From the NCBI GenBank assembly GCA_947481755.1, contig CANKHS010000004.1, positions 1-23,082 on the forward strand: 23,082 nucleotides of DNA, read 5' to 3'. The notes beneath the pieces were generated by a model that worked only from the letters and a program-made list of their open reading frames with translations, ran no database searches and had not been told where the DNA came from. A program made the position numbers and the translations under genes. The DNA is from Actinomycetota bacterium (GTDB taxonomy: Bacteria > Actinomycetota > Thermoleophilia > Gaiellales > F1-60-MAGs149). Below, piece by piece: positions 1-7,109 of the stretch. The first letter of the stretch is position 1; each line of letters opens with the position of its first letter.

Positions 1-106
1 CCCATCACATCAGTGGCGCCATCAAAGGCCCAGGTTGAGGCCGCGCCAGAACACGACGGTAACGAGGACACGAATGCGCAGGGCGACGGCGAGAGCCAAG
101 GATCGG

Positions 107-556
107 ATGACTAACGTGCATAGCTCGACCTTGATGAAGTTCACCACCGGAACGCTTGCCGTTCTCCTGACCGGCTCCGTCGCGTATGGCGTCCACCAGA
201 CAGATGCGTCTCGGCAGGCAGATCAGCAGACAGCAAATTGGCGCACGGAGGCTGCAGGCTGGCAAACGGTTGCGCAGCAATCTGCCGCCCACGACAATCT
301 TGTCAGCGCACAGAACACGCAGCTCGTTCGCAAGTACAACCAGCTCATTGTCAGCACCAAAACGCATGAACGCGCGCTTCTCCAGGCTGTTGCGCAGGCC
401 AAGGCGGCATCCGGTGCGCGAGCTGCGGCTCAAGCAGCTGCCCAAGCCGCGGCTGCGGCACAGTCGTCGAGCGTCCAGACGGCAGCCCCAGCGCAGGTTG
501 CTCCGGTCGCTGCGCAGCCAGCCCCTGCGCAGGTTCCACAGAGCAACGCCAGCTAA
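107..556 (+). CDS. Hypothetical membrane-anchored, Ala-rich coiled-coil protein
   Basis: I do not recognise this 149-residue protein. It has a short N-terminal tail, one hydrophobic segment (about residues 12-28, FTTGTLAVLLTGSVAYGV), then a polar Gln/Ala/Lys-rich stretch (about 33-95) that could form a coiled coil. The end is low-complexity Ala/Gln/Pro with repeated APAQV-like units. This fits a single-pass membrane protein with an extracytoplasmic tail; no enzymatic motif is visible. The frame stays open upstream to position 35, but ATG 107 is preferred because AAGGA (98-102) sits 4 bases upstream. It stands alone before the tRNA gene. The function is unknown. Confidence 0.6.
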   Translation: MTNVHSSTLMKFTTGTLAVLLTGSVAYGVHQTDASRQADQQTANWRTEAAGWQTVAQQSAAHDNLVSAQNTQLVRKYNQLIVSTKTHERALLQAVAQAKAASGARAAAQAAAQAAAAAQSSSVQTAAPAQVAPVAAQPAPAQVPQSNAS

Positions 557-595
557 GTCGGCGATCATGACGCACCACCGCCACGAGGCGTCCGG

Positions 596-601
596 TACGG
601 T
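596..601 (+). promoter_or_regulatory. Possible -10 element (TACGGT) for tRNA-Leu
   Basis: TACGGT ends 9 bases before the first base of the tRNA, so a transcript starting 6-7 bases downstream would have a leader of only a few bases. No clear -35 box is visible. The call rests on spacing alone. Confidence 0.3.
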
Positions 602-610
602 TCGTCGGAC

Positions 611-693
611 GCGGGCGTGGCGAAATGGCAGACGCGCCAGGTTTAGGTCCTGGTGGGGGAAACCCCGTGGAGGTTCAAGTCCTCTCGCCCGCA
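611..693 (+). tRNA. tRNA-Leu, anticodon UAG (reads CUA/CUN)
   Basis: The cloverleaf can be folded by eye. The acceptor stem GCGGGCG (611-617) pairs perfectly with CGCCCGC (686-692). The anticodon stem CCAGG/CCTGG encloses loop TTTAGGT with anticodon TAG. A long variable arm (GGGG AAA CCCC) is typical of class II tRNAs. The T arm GGAGG-TTCAAGT-CCTCT is standard. The discriminator is A (693), as expected for leucine. The 3' CCA is not encoded, so it must be added by the CCA-adding enzyme. Length is 83 nt. Confidence 0.96.
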
Positions 694-694
694 T

Positions 695-729
695 AGCGTT
701 CGGTCGTGATTTCGATCGGGTCGAACGCT
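695..729 (+). repeat. Inverted repeat / hairpin just downstream of tRNA-Leu
   Basis: AGCGTTCG (695-702) is the exact reverse complement of CGAACGCT (722-729). Inside the 19-base loop, GAT-TTCG-ATC (708-717) makes a small stem capped by a UUCG-type tetraloop. The whole 35-base segment could fold as one interrupted hairpin beginning 2 bases after the tRNA end. There is no T tract, so it is not a classical intrinsic terminator. It could stop or process the tRNA transcript, and it overlaps the expected -35 zone of the tig promoter. Confidence 0.5.
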
Positions 730-748
730 CGCGCTGATCCATTAGGAT
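721..748 (+). promoter_or_regulatory. Candidate promoter for tig
   Basis: TAGGAT (743-748) is a reasonable -10 hexamer. TCGAAC (721-726) lies 16 bases upstream as a weak -35. Transcription would begin near 755 and give a leader of about 36 bases that contains the tig ribosome site GGAG (777-780). This is inferred from position and the TANNNT pattern only. Confidence 0.35.
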
Positions 749-790
749 GCCCGTCCCCGCACAGGGCTGATTCGTCGGAGAAAAACACGC

Positions 791-2194
791 ATGGAAACTG
801 CCGTAGAGCACCTCGAAGAGAACAAGGTCAAGATCAGCGTTGAGATCGACGCACATGACGTCGATCACGCGTTCGAACATGCCCTTGCCGATATGGCCAA
901 GGACGTTCGCGTTCCTGGCTTCCGCCCAGGCAAGACGCCGATCGCCGTCGTGCGACAGCGTGTGGGTGAAGAGGCGCTCGCTGAAGAGGCCTTGCGCTCC
1001 CATATCAACGGCTGGTGGACACGTGCGTGCAGCGCCGCCGCCATCGATGCCATCGATCAACCCGAGATCAACTGGCCCAAGATGCCAGTCCCGGGTGAGA
1101 CCTTCAATTTCACGGGCATCGTTACGGTGCCACCGAAGGCCGAGCTGCCCGCGAAGCTTGAACTGCAGGCGGTTCGTCCCGCGGTCGAAGCGACAGACGA
1201 CGTCATCGATGCCGAGATCGAGCGCATCCGCACGGCTGGAGCAACCTTTCAGCCGATCGATGCGGCGGTAGAGGCAGGCCATCAGGTCCTCGTCGACATG
1301 AGTGGTGCGGTCGATGGCAATCTGATCAAGGACGCGCAGGCGACGGATCTTCTGGTCGAGGCGGGTTCTGGACGTCTCCTTGACGAGCTCGATTACGCGA
1401 TCATCGGTATGCGCACGGGCGAGTCGCGCGAGGTCACGATGACGCTTCCCGCCGAGCAGAAGCCAAAGAAGCTTGCCGGTCGCGAAGCGGTCTTCACGAT
1501 TACGGCGAAAGAGATTCGCGCTCGCGTGATGCCCGATCTCGACGACACGTTTGCCAAGGAGATGGCCGGTTTTGACACGCTCGCCGAATTGCGAGCCGAC
1601 ATCAAGACAGCCCGCGAAGAGACGGCACTCCGCGAGGCCGACGGGCAGTTCCGCCGCAACGTGCTTCAGGATCTTGGCGCGCAGGCAATCGTTGAGGTAC
1701 CACCATCGATGGTCGGTCGTCGCATCGATGATCGTCTTCAGACCATGGCGCGTTCGTTGGGCCAGCAGGGCATCCAACTCGAGCAGTACATGCAGATGAT
1801 GGGCCGAGACCTCAACAGCCTGGCGATGGAACTGATGCCGGAGGCAGAGCGCGAGGTGCGCGAGGAACTCGCGCTCGACGCCTACGCCGACCAGCAGAAG
1901 ATCGTGATCGACGACGAAAAGCTTCGCGCCTTCATCACCGAGCAGGCCAACGAAGAGAACGAAGCCGAGGACGTGGTCGACCGGATCATGAACGACGCCG
2001 CCATGCGGGAGGATGTCCGCAGGGACCTCCAGCTCCGTGACGCGTTGGATCATGCGGTTGCCGCGGCCAAGGAGATTACGCCGGAGCAGGCTGAGGCGCG
2101 AGCGAACGCTCGTGAGCCGAAGGTAGCCGAGCCGGCGAAAGCGGAGGAGGGGACGTCTGACGACGAATCCACATCCTCCGAGCAGGAAAACTAG
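791..2194 (+). CDS. tig: Trigger factor (ribosome-associated chaperone and peptidyl-prolyl isomerase)
   Basis: This 467-residue protein matches trigger factor over its length. The N-terminal ribosome-binding domain carries the signature GFRPGKTP (residues 43-50), which docks on ribosomal protein L23 at the tunnel exit. An FKBP-like isomerase domain follows (about 155-240, with GxxREVTMTLP-like strands), then the long helical chaperone domain (about 250-430). The last 35 residues are acidic and Ser/Glu-rich, a common disordered tail. GGAG at 777-780 lies 10 bases before the ATG. The gene heads a tig-clpP-clpX run, a widely conserved bacterial order that links nascent-chain folding with regulated proteolysis. 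The gap to clpP is 24 bases. Confidence 0.97.
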   Translation: METAVEHLEENKVKISVEIDAHDVDHAFEHALADMAKDVRVPGFRPGKTPIAVVRQRVGEEALAEEALRSHINGWWTRACSAAAIDAIDQPEINWPKMPVPGETFNFTGIVTVPPKAELPAKLELQAVRPAVEATDDVIDAEIERIRTAGATFQPIDAAVEAGHQVLVDMSGAVDGNLIKDAQATDLLVEAGSGRLLDELDYAIIGMRTGESREVTMTLPAEQKPKKLAGREAVFTITAKEIRARVMPDLDDTFAKEMAGFDTLAELRADIKTAREETALREADGQFRRNVLQDLGAQAIVEVPPSMVGRRIDDRLQTMARSLGQQGIQLEQYMQMMGRDLNSLAMELMPEAEREVREELALDAYADQQKIVIDDEKLRAFITEQANEENEAEDVVDRIMNDAAMREDVRRDLQLRDALDHAVAAAKEITPEQAEARANAREPKVAEPAKAEEGTSDDESTSSEQEN

Positions 2195-2218
2195 ACACCC
2201 GTACCGAAAGGTCACATC

Positions 2219-2803
2219 GTGAGCCCACTGGTCCCCATGGTCGTCGAACAGACGTCGCGCGGCGAACGCGCCTTCGACATCTATTCGCGCCTCCTCAGCG
2301 AGCGCATCATCTTCCTCGGTACGCCGGTTGATGATCAGATCGCAAACTTGATCGTTGCGCAGTTGATCCATCTCGAGTCCGAGGATCCGGACAAGGACAT
2401 CTCGTTGTACATCAACTCGCCGGGCGGTTCCGTCTACGCCGGCATGGCGATCTACGACACCATGCAGTTCATCAAGCCGGACGTACAGACGATCTGTGTC
2501 GGTATCGCGATGTCGATGGGTGCCTTCATCCTGGCTGGCGGCGCGAAAGGCAAGCGCATGTCGCTGCCGAACAGCAAGATCCTGATCCATCAGGTCTCCG
2601 CTGGCTTCCAAGGCCAGGCTACGGACATCGAGATTCACGCACGCGAGATCATCGACATGCGTCAGAACCTTGATCGCCTGCTGGCGCTCCACACCGGACA
2701 GCCTGTCGAGAAGGTTAAGCAGGACACCGAGCGCGACAACTTTATGAGCCCGCTTGAGGCGAAGAGTTACGGCATCATCGACCAGGTGATCGAGCACCGC
2801 TAG
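2219..2803 (+). CDS. clpP: ATP-dependent Clp protease proteolytic subunit ClpP
   Basis: This 194-residue serine protease forms the tetradecameric barrel that degrades substrates fed by ClpX or ClpC. The catalytic triad is visible: Ser99 in GIAMSMGAF, His124 in ILIHQ and Asp173 in ERDNF. The YINSPGGSV oxyanion-region motif is at about 64-72. The length is normal for mature ClpP with almost no propeptide. The start is GTG at 2219, with AAAGG (2207-2211) at suitable distance. Its stop codon TAG shares its last G with the GTG start of clpX, so the two are translationally coupled. Only one clpP is seen here; many actinobacteria carry two, and a second could lie elsewhere. Confidence 0.97.
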   Translation: MSPLVPMVVEQTSRGERAFDIYSRLLSERIIFLGTPVDDQIANLIVAQLIHLESEDPDKDISLYINSPGGSVYAGMAIYDTMQFIKPDVQTICVGIAMSMGAFILAGGAKGKRMSLPNSKILIHQVSAGFQGQATDIEIHAREIIDMRQNLDRLLALHTGQPVEKVKQDTERDNFMSPLEAKSYGIIDQVIEHR

Positions 2804-4077
2804 TGAGCCGGGCGTCCGACACCGGCGAGCAGCTCCTGTGCTCGTTCTGCGGTAAAACGCAGCGACAAGTACGGAAGCTGATCGCCGGGCCGGGCGTCTA
2901 CATCTGCGATGAATGCATCGATCTCTGCACGGAGATCATCGAAGAGGAGCTGAAGGCTCCCACCTCGCTCGAGGGTCGTTCGCTTCCTGCACCGCAGGAG
3001 ATCTACGGTGTTCTCAACGATTACGTGATTGGGCAGGAAGAGTCCAAGCGCATGCTTGCTGTGGCGGTCTATAACCACTACAAGCGCGTGCGCATGGTCA
3101 ACGAGTCCGACGAGGATGTCGAACTCGGTAAGTCCAATATCCTGATGCTTGGCCCAACGGGTTGCGGCAAGACGCTGCTGGCTCAGACGCTGGCCCGCAT
3201 CTTGGACGTCCCGTTTGCGATCGCCGACGCCACCGCCCTGACCGAGGCTGGTTACGTGGGGGAGGATGTCGAAAACATCTTGCTCAAGCTGATTCAGGCT
3301 GCAGATTTCGATATCAAGAAGGCCGAAACCGGCATCATCTACATCGACGAGGTCGACAAGGTCGCTCGTAAGTCAGAGAACCCGTCGATCACGCGCGATG
3401 TCTCGGGCGAAGGCGTTCAGCAGGCACTGCTCAAGATTCTTGAGGGTACCGTCGCATCGGTTCCGCCACAGGGTGGTCGTAAGCATCCGCATCAAGAGTT
3501 CCTCTCGATTGACACGACCAATATCCTCTTCATCTGTGGTGGTGCGTTTGCAGGCCTCGATCGGATTGTCGAGCGTCGCGTAGGCAAGAACAGCATCGGC
3601 TTTGGCGCCGAGGATGTTGAGCATCGTCGAATTGAGCCCTCCGAGATGCTCCAGGAGGTGCGACCCGAGGATCTGGTCCAGTTTGGCCTGATTCCGGAGT
3701 TCGTCGGGCGTATGCCGATCATCACGGCGGTACACCAGCTGGGTCGCGAGGACCTCGTCCAGATCCTGGTGGAGCCGAAGAATGCCCTCACCAAGCAGTA
3801 CCAGCGGTTCTTCCAGTACGACAATGCGGAGCTTGTGTTCCATGAGGACGCGCTCTGGGCAATTGCCGACAAGGCACTGGAGCGCGAAACGGGTGCCCGC
3901 GGTCTGCGTTCGATCATCGAAAATGCACTGACCGACGTGATGTTTGAACTACCTTCGCGTTCGGACATCGCCCGCTGCATCGTCACGCGCGACACGATCG
4001 ACCGCGGCGTTCGGCCCACGCTCGTCACGACCGGCGGACACGCGTCGATTGACGAGCCCGCCGAAGAGTCCGCCTAG
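2803..4077 (+). CDS. clpX: ATP-dependent Clp protease ATP-binding subunit ClpX
   Basis: This 424-residue AAA+ unfoldase delivers substrates to ClpP. The N-terminal zinc-binding domain has Cys13, Cys16, Cys35 and Cys38. Walker A is GPTGCGKT (117-124), the pore-1 loop is GYVGEDVE (150-157), and Walker B lies in YIDEVDK (180-186). Sensor-2 GARGLRS and the helical C-terminal domain follow. The length is standard. The start is GTG at 2803, overlapping the clpP stop by one base (TAGTG). The C-terminal 25 residues are variable and acidic, as usual. The next gene begins 6 bases after the stop, so they probably share a transcript. Confidence 0.97.
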   Translation: MSRASDTGEQLLCSFCGKTQRQVRKLIAGPGVYICDECIDLCTEIIEEELKAPTSLEGRSLPAPQEIYGVLNDYVIGQEESKRMLAVAVYNHYKRVRMVNESDEDVELGKSNILMLGPTGCGKTLLAQTLARILDVPFAIADATALTEAGYVGEDVENILLKLIQAADFDIKKAETGIIYIDEVDKVARKSENPSITRDVSGEGVQQALLKILEGTVASVPPQGGRKHPHQEFLSIDTTNILFICGGAFAGLDRIVERRVGKNSIGFGAEDVEHRRIEPSEMLQEVRPEDLVQFGLIPEFVGRMPIITAVHQLGREDLVQILVEPKNALTKQYQRFFQYDNAELVFHEDALWAIADKALERETGARGLRSIIENALTDVMFELPSRSDIARCIVTRDTIDRGVRPTLVTTGGHASIDEPAEESA

Positions 4078-4083
4078 CCCATC

Positions 4084-4578
4084 GTGGCCGGACCCGTCCG
4101 GATCAATCGCTACCTAGCCGCCGCTGGTCTTGGCACGCGTCGTGAGGTAGAAGGTCTGTTGCGCACCGGGCGAGTGAAACTCAACGCTTCGGTCTGTTCT
4201 GATCCCTCGACGCGCGTCAGCCTCGGCGACATCGTCCTCCTCGACGGCGCAGCACTCCCGGCCGGCCCCACGGGTGTCGTTTTTCACCGCGCCGTCGGTA
4301 TGGAGTTATCAATCGTGCATCCCGGCACTCTGCATCCAGTCCTCCCGCTCAGCGGTGACGGTAGCGGCGTGGAGTTGTTGCTGGCGGATGAGCGACTGGC
4401 TCAACGTCTCGCTGACCCAAAGTTCCCGCTCGCGGCTCAGATGGGTCCGGCACGGCGACGTCTGCGACTTGGTGGCATCGGTCTAGACGAGCTCGATCCT
4501 GGCGACTGGCGGCCGATCTCTCCCCGCGAGATGCAGCGTTTGCGCCGTGGCGCACGGCTCCCGCCCAGCTCGGGGTAG
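4084..4578 (+). CDS. S4-domain protein, apparent relict of an RsuA/RluB-type pseudouridine synthase
   Basis: Residues 5-55 (VRINRYLAAAGLGTRREVE...) form a clear S4 RNA-binding domain like that at the N-terminus of RluB/RsuA synthases. What follows resembles isolated pieces of the catalytic part. HPVLPLSGDGSGVELLLAD (84-102) aligns with the family block PVGRLDxxTxGLLLLTxD, but the catalytic Asp position is Ser90 and the Gly-Arg before it are lost. DELDPGDWRPISPREMQRLR (135-154) matches the usual family C-terminus. About 80-100 residues between these blocks are missing, giving 164 residues against roughly 240 expected. The frame is intact and the expected C-terminus is in frame, so this is not a simple frameshift. 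It probably still binds RNA but should lack synthase activity. GTG start 4084, 6 bases after clpX. Confidence 0.75.
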   Translation: MAGPVRINRYLAAAGLGTRREVEGLLRTGRVKLNASVCSDPSTRVSLGDIVLLDGAALPAGPTGVVFHRAVGMELSIVHPGTLHPVLPLSGDGSGVELLLADERLAQRLADPKFPLAAQMGPARRRLRLGGIGLDELDPGDWRPISPREMQRLRRGARLPPSSG

Positions 4579-4581
4579 CCT
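4576..4581 (+). promoter_or_regulatory. Putative leaderless -10 element (TAGCCT) for the DUF503 gene
   Basis: TAGCCT is followed by exactly 6 bases and then ATG 4588, the geometry expected if transcription starts at the start codon. Its first three bases are also the TAG stop codon of the S4 gene. No obvious -35 box is seen. The same geometry recurs at six other starts in the window. Confidence 0.5.
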
Positions 4582-4587
4582 GTGACC

Positions 4588-4893
4588 ATGAGTACCGGCT
4601 TTATCGGCATTATCAGCCTCGACGTGCGCCTCCCTGGGAGCGCGACACTGAAGGACCGCCGAAGCGCACTCGCGAAGATCCGCCACGGGCTGCAAGAACG
4701 TTACGGGGCAGCCGTGGCCGAGGTCGGCAGCCTTGATACTCCGTCGCACGCTCAATTGACTGCTGCACTCGTACAGCAGACGGCACAGGCCTGCGATCAG
4801 CGCGTCGCGGAACTGGAACGCTGGCTCGAGGAGCGAGACGTCGACGTGACGGTCACCCAAATTCGTACGATCACGCCGGAGGACTTGGCATGA
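4588..4893 (+). CDS. DUF503 family protein (YlxP-like)
   Basis: This protein of about 101 residues matches DUF503. It opens with a beta strand (GFIGIISLDVRLPGSATLKDRR), followed by a helix and AAVAEVGS, the family pattern of a small alpha/beta fold. DUF503 genes commonly sit beside rbfA and truB in translation clusters. A role in ribosome assembly or RNA binding has been suggested, but the biochemical function is not firmly known to me. A GTG two codons upstream (4582) is possible, but ATG 4588 is preferred because TAGCCT lies 6 bases before it. Its stop overlaps the rbfA ATG (ATGA), so the two are coupled. Confidence 0.85.
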   Translation: MSTGFIGIISLDVRLPGSATLKDRRSALAKIRHGLQERYGAAVAEVGSLDTPSHAQLTAALVQQTAQACDQRVAELERWLEERDVDVTVTQIRTITPEDLA

Positions 4894-5258
4894 AGCGAGG
4901 CGGCAAAGAGCGCGGGCGACGCATCGATGGGTTGTTGCGTGAGGTCATTAGCGAGAAAATTGCTCGGCTGAGCGATCCGCGACTGCGTGGCGTCACCGTG
5001 GTCGAGGTGCGGGCGTCGAAAGACACTGCCGTCGCCGATGTATTCGTCCAGTTGCACGGGTCAGAGAAGGTCAAGGCGAAGGCGATGGACGGGCTCGAGG
5101 CAGCGCGTCCGGTGCTGCAGGGCGCCATAAATGCCGAACTCTCGCTGCGCAACACGCCCGTCTTGCGGTTTATCAACGACCAGTCAATCGACCGTGCCAA
5201 TCGTATTGACCAGTTGCTCCAAGAGCATTCTCCGAGCGAGCTCTCGAACGAGGGATGA
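4890..5258 (+). CDS. rbfA: 30S ribosome-binding factor A
   Basis: This 122-residue KH-type protein has the family pattern: an N-terminal basic helix, then LSDPRLRGVTVVEVRAS (about 27-43), VADVFVQ, and the C-terminal block LRNTPVLRFINDQS. RbfA helps mature the 16S rRNA 5' end and the 30S subunit, particularly at low temperature. It overlaps both neighbours by 4 bases (ATGA), so it is part of one coupled unit with the DUF503 gene and the DHH phosphoesterase gene. Confidence 0.95.
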   Translation: MKRGGKERGRRIDGLLREVISEKIARLSDPRLRGVTVVEVRASKDTAVADVFVQLHGSEKVKAKAMDGLEAARPVLQGAINAELSLRNTPVLRFINDQSIDRANRIDQLLQEHSPSELSNEG

Positions 5259-6238
5259 CTGCTGTGCTTGATCTCGCTGCTGCCGCCGCGCTCCTGCGCG
5301 AGCATCCCCGCGTACTGGTTGCCTGTCACGAGTCGCCAGACGGCGATGCGCTTGGGTCGTTGATCGGCATGGGTATGTCGCTCCGCAACGCTGGGTGGGA
5401 TGTGGTGCTGTGGGCCCCGGGCGACGCACCCTTGCCAGCCGACTATCTCTGGCTCGGACTCGAGGGGACAACGCGGACTCCGCCCGCAGATGCTGCCGAA
5501 CGGCTTCTGCTCGCGCTTGACTGTGGGTCGGCCGAGCGTCTTGGGAGCGATGGTCCAGCCACCGTGGCGGCTGCCGCGGCCTCGATCAATCTCGACCATC
5601 ACGCGGACAACACCAAGTTTGCCGGCCTCAACCTCGTCGACGCGGTTTCGCCCTGCACGACGATTCTTGTGCTGAGGCTGCTCCGCGAGCTCGACATCAC
5701 GATCACGCTCGACGTTGCCGAAGCGCTTTACGTCGGCATCATTACGGACACCGGCCGCTTTATGTACGCGAATGCGTCGGCCGAGTCCCATCGCGTCGCT
5801 GCAGAGTTGATTGATCTTGGTGTCGATCCGGCCGAGATTTTTCGCCGACTCTACGAAGGCAAGCCCGCTGCACGGGTCGAGTTGACCGCACGCATTCTGA
5901 GTTCGCTCGAACTGCGGCTGGACGGTCGGCTCGCCGTGGCGTACGTCACCATCGCTGATCTCGATGCGACCAAAGCCAGCGAGTCAGATTCCGAAGGCGT
6001 GATCGATGCACTTCGCTCGATTGCGGGCGTCGAGGTTGCCGCGCTGGTGCGCGAACCGCGAGCCGGCGAGGGCCAGTTCCACAAGTGTTCGCTGCGCAGC
6101 GCTCAGCCGACCGTCGACGTCGCACGCATCGCACATGCCGGCGGTGGTGGCGGTCATACCCTTGCCGCCGGCTTCGCTCTTGACGGTCCAGCGGCGGACG
6201 TTGTGTCCCTGATCGAACGTGAGATGACCCGTGCCTGA
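5255..6238 (+). CDS. nrnA: DHH/DHHA1 phosphoesterase, NrnA-like (nanoRNase / pAp or cyclic-di-AMP phosphodiesterase family)
   Basis: This 327-residue cytosolic enzyme carries all metal-binding motifs of the DHH family: HESPDGDALGS (25-35), LDCG (88-91), the name-giving NLDHH (112-116) and GIITDTGRF (161-169). The C-terminal DHHA1 domain ends in AGGGGGHTLAAGF. Members hydrolyse short RNA oligonucleotides, 3'-phosphoadenosine 5'-phosphate or linear/cyclic di-AMP; the exact substrate cannot be read from sequence. In actinobacteria and firmicutes it typically lies between rbfA and truB, as here. It overlaps rbfA by 4 bases and truB by 8, which supports coupled translation and a role in RNA turnover alongside RNA-maturation genes. 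Confidence 0.9.
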   Translation: MTAVLDLAAAAALLREHPRVLVACHESPDGDALGSLIGMGMSLRNAGWDVVLWAPGDAPLPADYLWLGLEGTTRTPPADAAERLLLALDCGSAERLGSDGPATVAAAAASINLDHHADNTKFAGLNLVDAVSPCTTILVLRLLRELDITITLDVAEALYVGIITDTGRFMYANASAESHRVAAELIDLGVDPAEIFRRLYEGKPAARVELTARILSSLELRLDGRLAVAYVTIADLDATKASESDSEGVIDALRSIAGVEVAALVREPRAGEGQFHKCSLRSAQPTVDVARIAHAGGGGGHTLAAGFALDGPAADVVSLIEREMTRA

Positions 6239-7109
6239 GGGCTTTCCAGCTGGCCTGGTGCTGATTGATAAGCCGGCGGGGATCAGCTCGTTTTCCGCGA
6301 TCTCTCGGTTGCGGTCGGTCTACGGTAAGAAACTCGGCCACGCCGGCACACTCGACCCCTTTGCGACAGGCCTTCTGCTCGTGCTGACGGGACGGGCAAC
6401 CAGGCTTGCCAGTTATCTCGTCGGCGCCGACAAGACCTACGACGCAACGATTCAATTCGGTTCGCGCTCCACCACCGAAGACCCCGAAGGCGAGATCGAA
6501 GCGAGCGGTGTCACGACCACGGAAGAGGCCGTCCGTGATGCGTTACCGGAGTTGACGGGCGAGATTGATCAGGTGCCGCCGGCTGCCAGCGCAATCCACA
6601 TCGACGGCGAGCGCGCCTATCGGCGGTTCCGTCGTGGCGAGACAGTTACGGTGCCAACCCGACGCGTTCTCGTTCACTCCTTCACCTTGATCCACTTCGA
6701 CTCTGACTCCCAGCAGGCAACCGTGTCGGTGCGTTGCGGCTCGGGTACCTACGTACGTAGCCTGGCCCGCGATCTTGGCGATTTGGTCGGCACGGGTGCG
6801 TATCTGACCCAGCTCCGTCGTACCGAGGTCGGAGCGTTTTCTGTCACCGACGCAATGCCGCCGGATACCATCGCTGCCGCGGCCGCAGGAGCCTGTGCGT
6901 GGTTTCCAGCGTCCACGGCCGTCGGCGGGCTCCAGCAGCGTCAACTGACGGCTGAGGAGCGGATCATCGTTGGTCACGGGGGACGTATCGCGGTTGACTC
7001 GAATTGGGTCGATGACGTCGCCCTGCTCGACGACATGGGTGACCTGATTGCCATTGCCGCGGTCGACGACGGCGTAGCCGCCCCAAAGATCGTGCTGGTC
7101 CCCGCATGA
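6231..7109 (+). CDS. truB: tRNA pseudouridine(55) synthase
   Basis: This 292-residue enzyme makes the universal pseudouridine 55 in the T loop of tRNAs. The catalytic aspartate is Asp42 in GHAGTLDPFATGLL (36-49). KPAGISSFSAI near the N-terminus and CGSGTYVRSLARDLG in the middle are further TruB signatures. A PUA-like RNA-binding segment makes up the C-terminus. GTG 6231 is chosen; it starts 8 bases inside the preceding gene and gives the expected short N-terminus before the first strand. It ends with an ATGA overlap into ribF. Confidence 0.96.
   Translation: MPEGFPAGLVLIDKPAGISSFSAISRLRSVYGKKLGHAGTLDPFATGLLLVLTGRATRLASYLVGADKTYDATIQFGSRSTTEDPEGEIEASGVTTTEEAVRDALPELTGEIDQVPPAASAIHIDGERAYRRFRRGETVTVPTRRVLVHSFTLIHFDSDSQQATVSVRCGSGTYVRSLARDLGDLVGTGAYLTQLRRTEVGAFSVTDAMPPDTIAAAAAGACAWFPASTAVGGLQQRQLTAEERIIVGHGGRIAVDSNWVDDVALLDDMGDLIAIAAVDDGVAAPKIVLVPA

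Noticed and set aside
186..737. A 183-residue plus-strand frame crossing the tRNA
   Set aside because: Arg/Ser/Pro-rich out-of-frame translation overlapping both the first gene and the tRNA; no family features.
5..2797. A 930-residue open frame on the minus strand opposite the first gene, tRNA-Leu, tig and clpP
   Set aside because: It runs antisense through a tRNA and two unmistakable genes, has no recognisable domain, and is rich in Arg/Asp/His/Leu as expected for the reverse of GC-rich coding DNA.
4084..4578. A sequencing frameshift hiding a normal pseudouridine synthase
   Set aside because: The expected C-terminal block is in the same frame and the DNA between is too short to hold the missing core in any frame; the change is by deletion and substitution.
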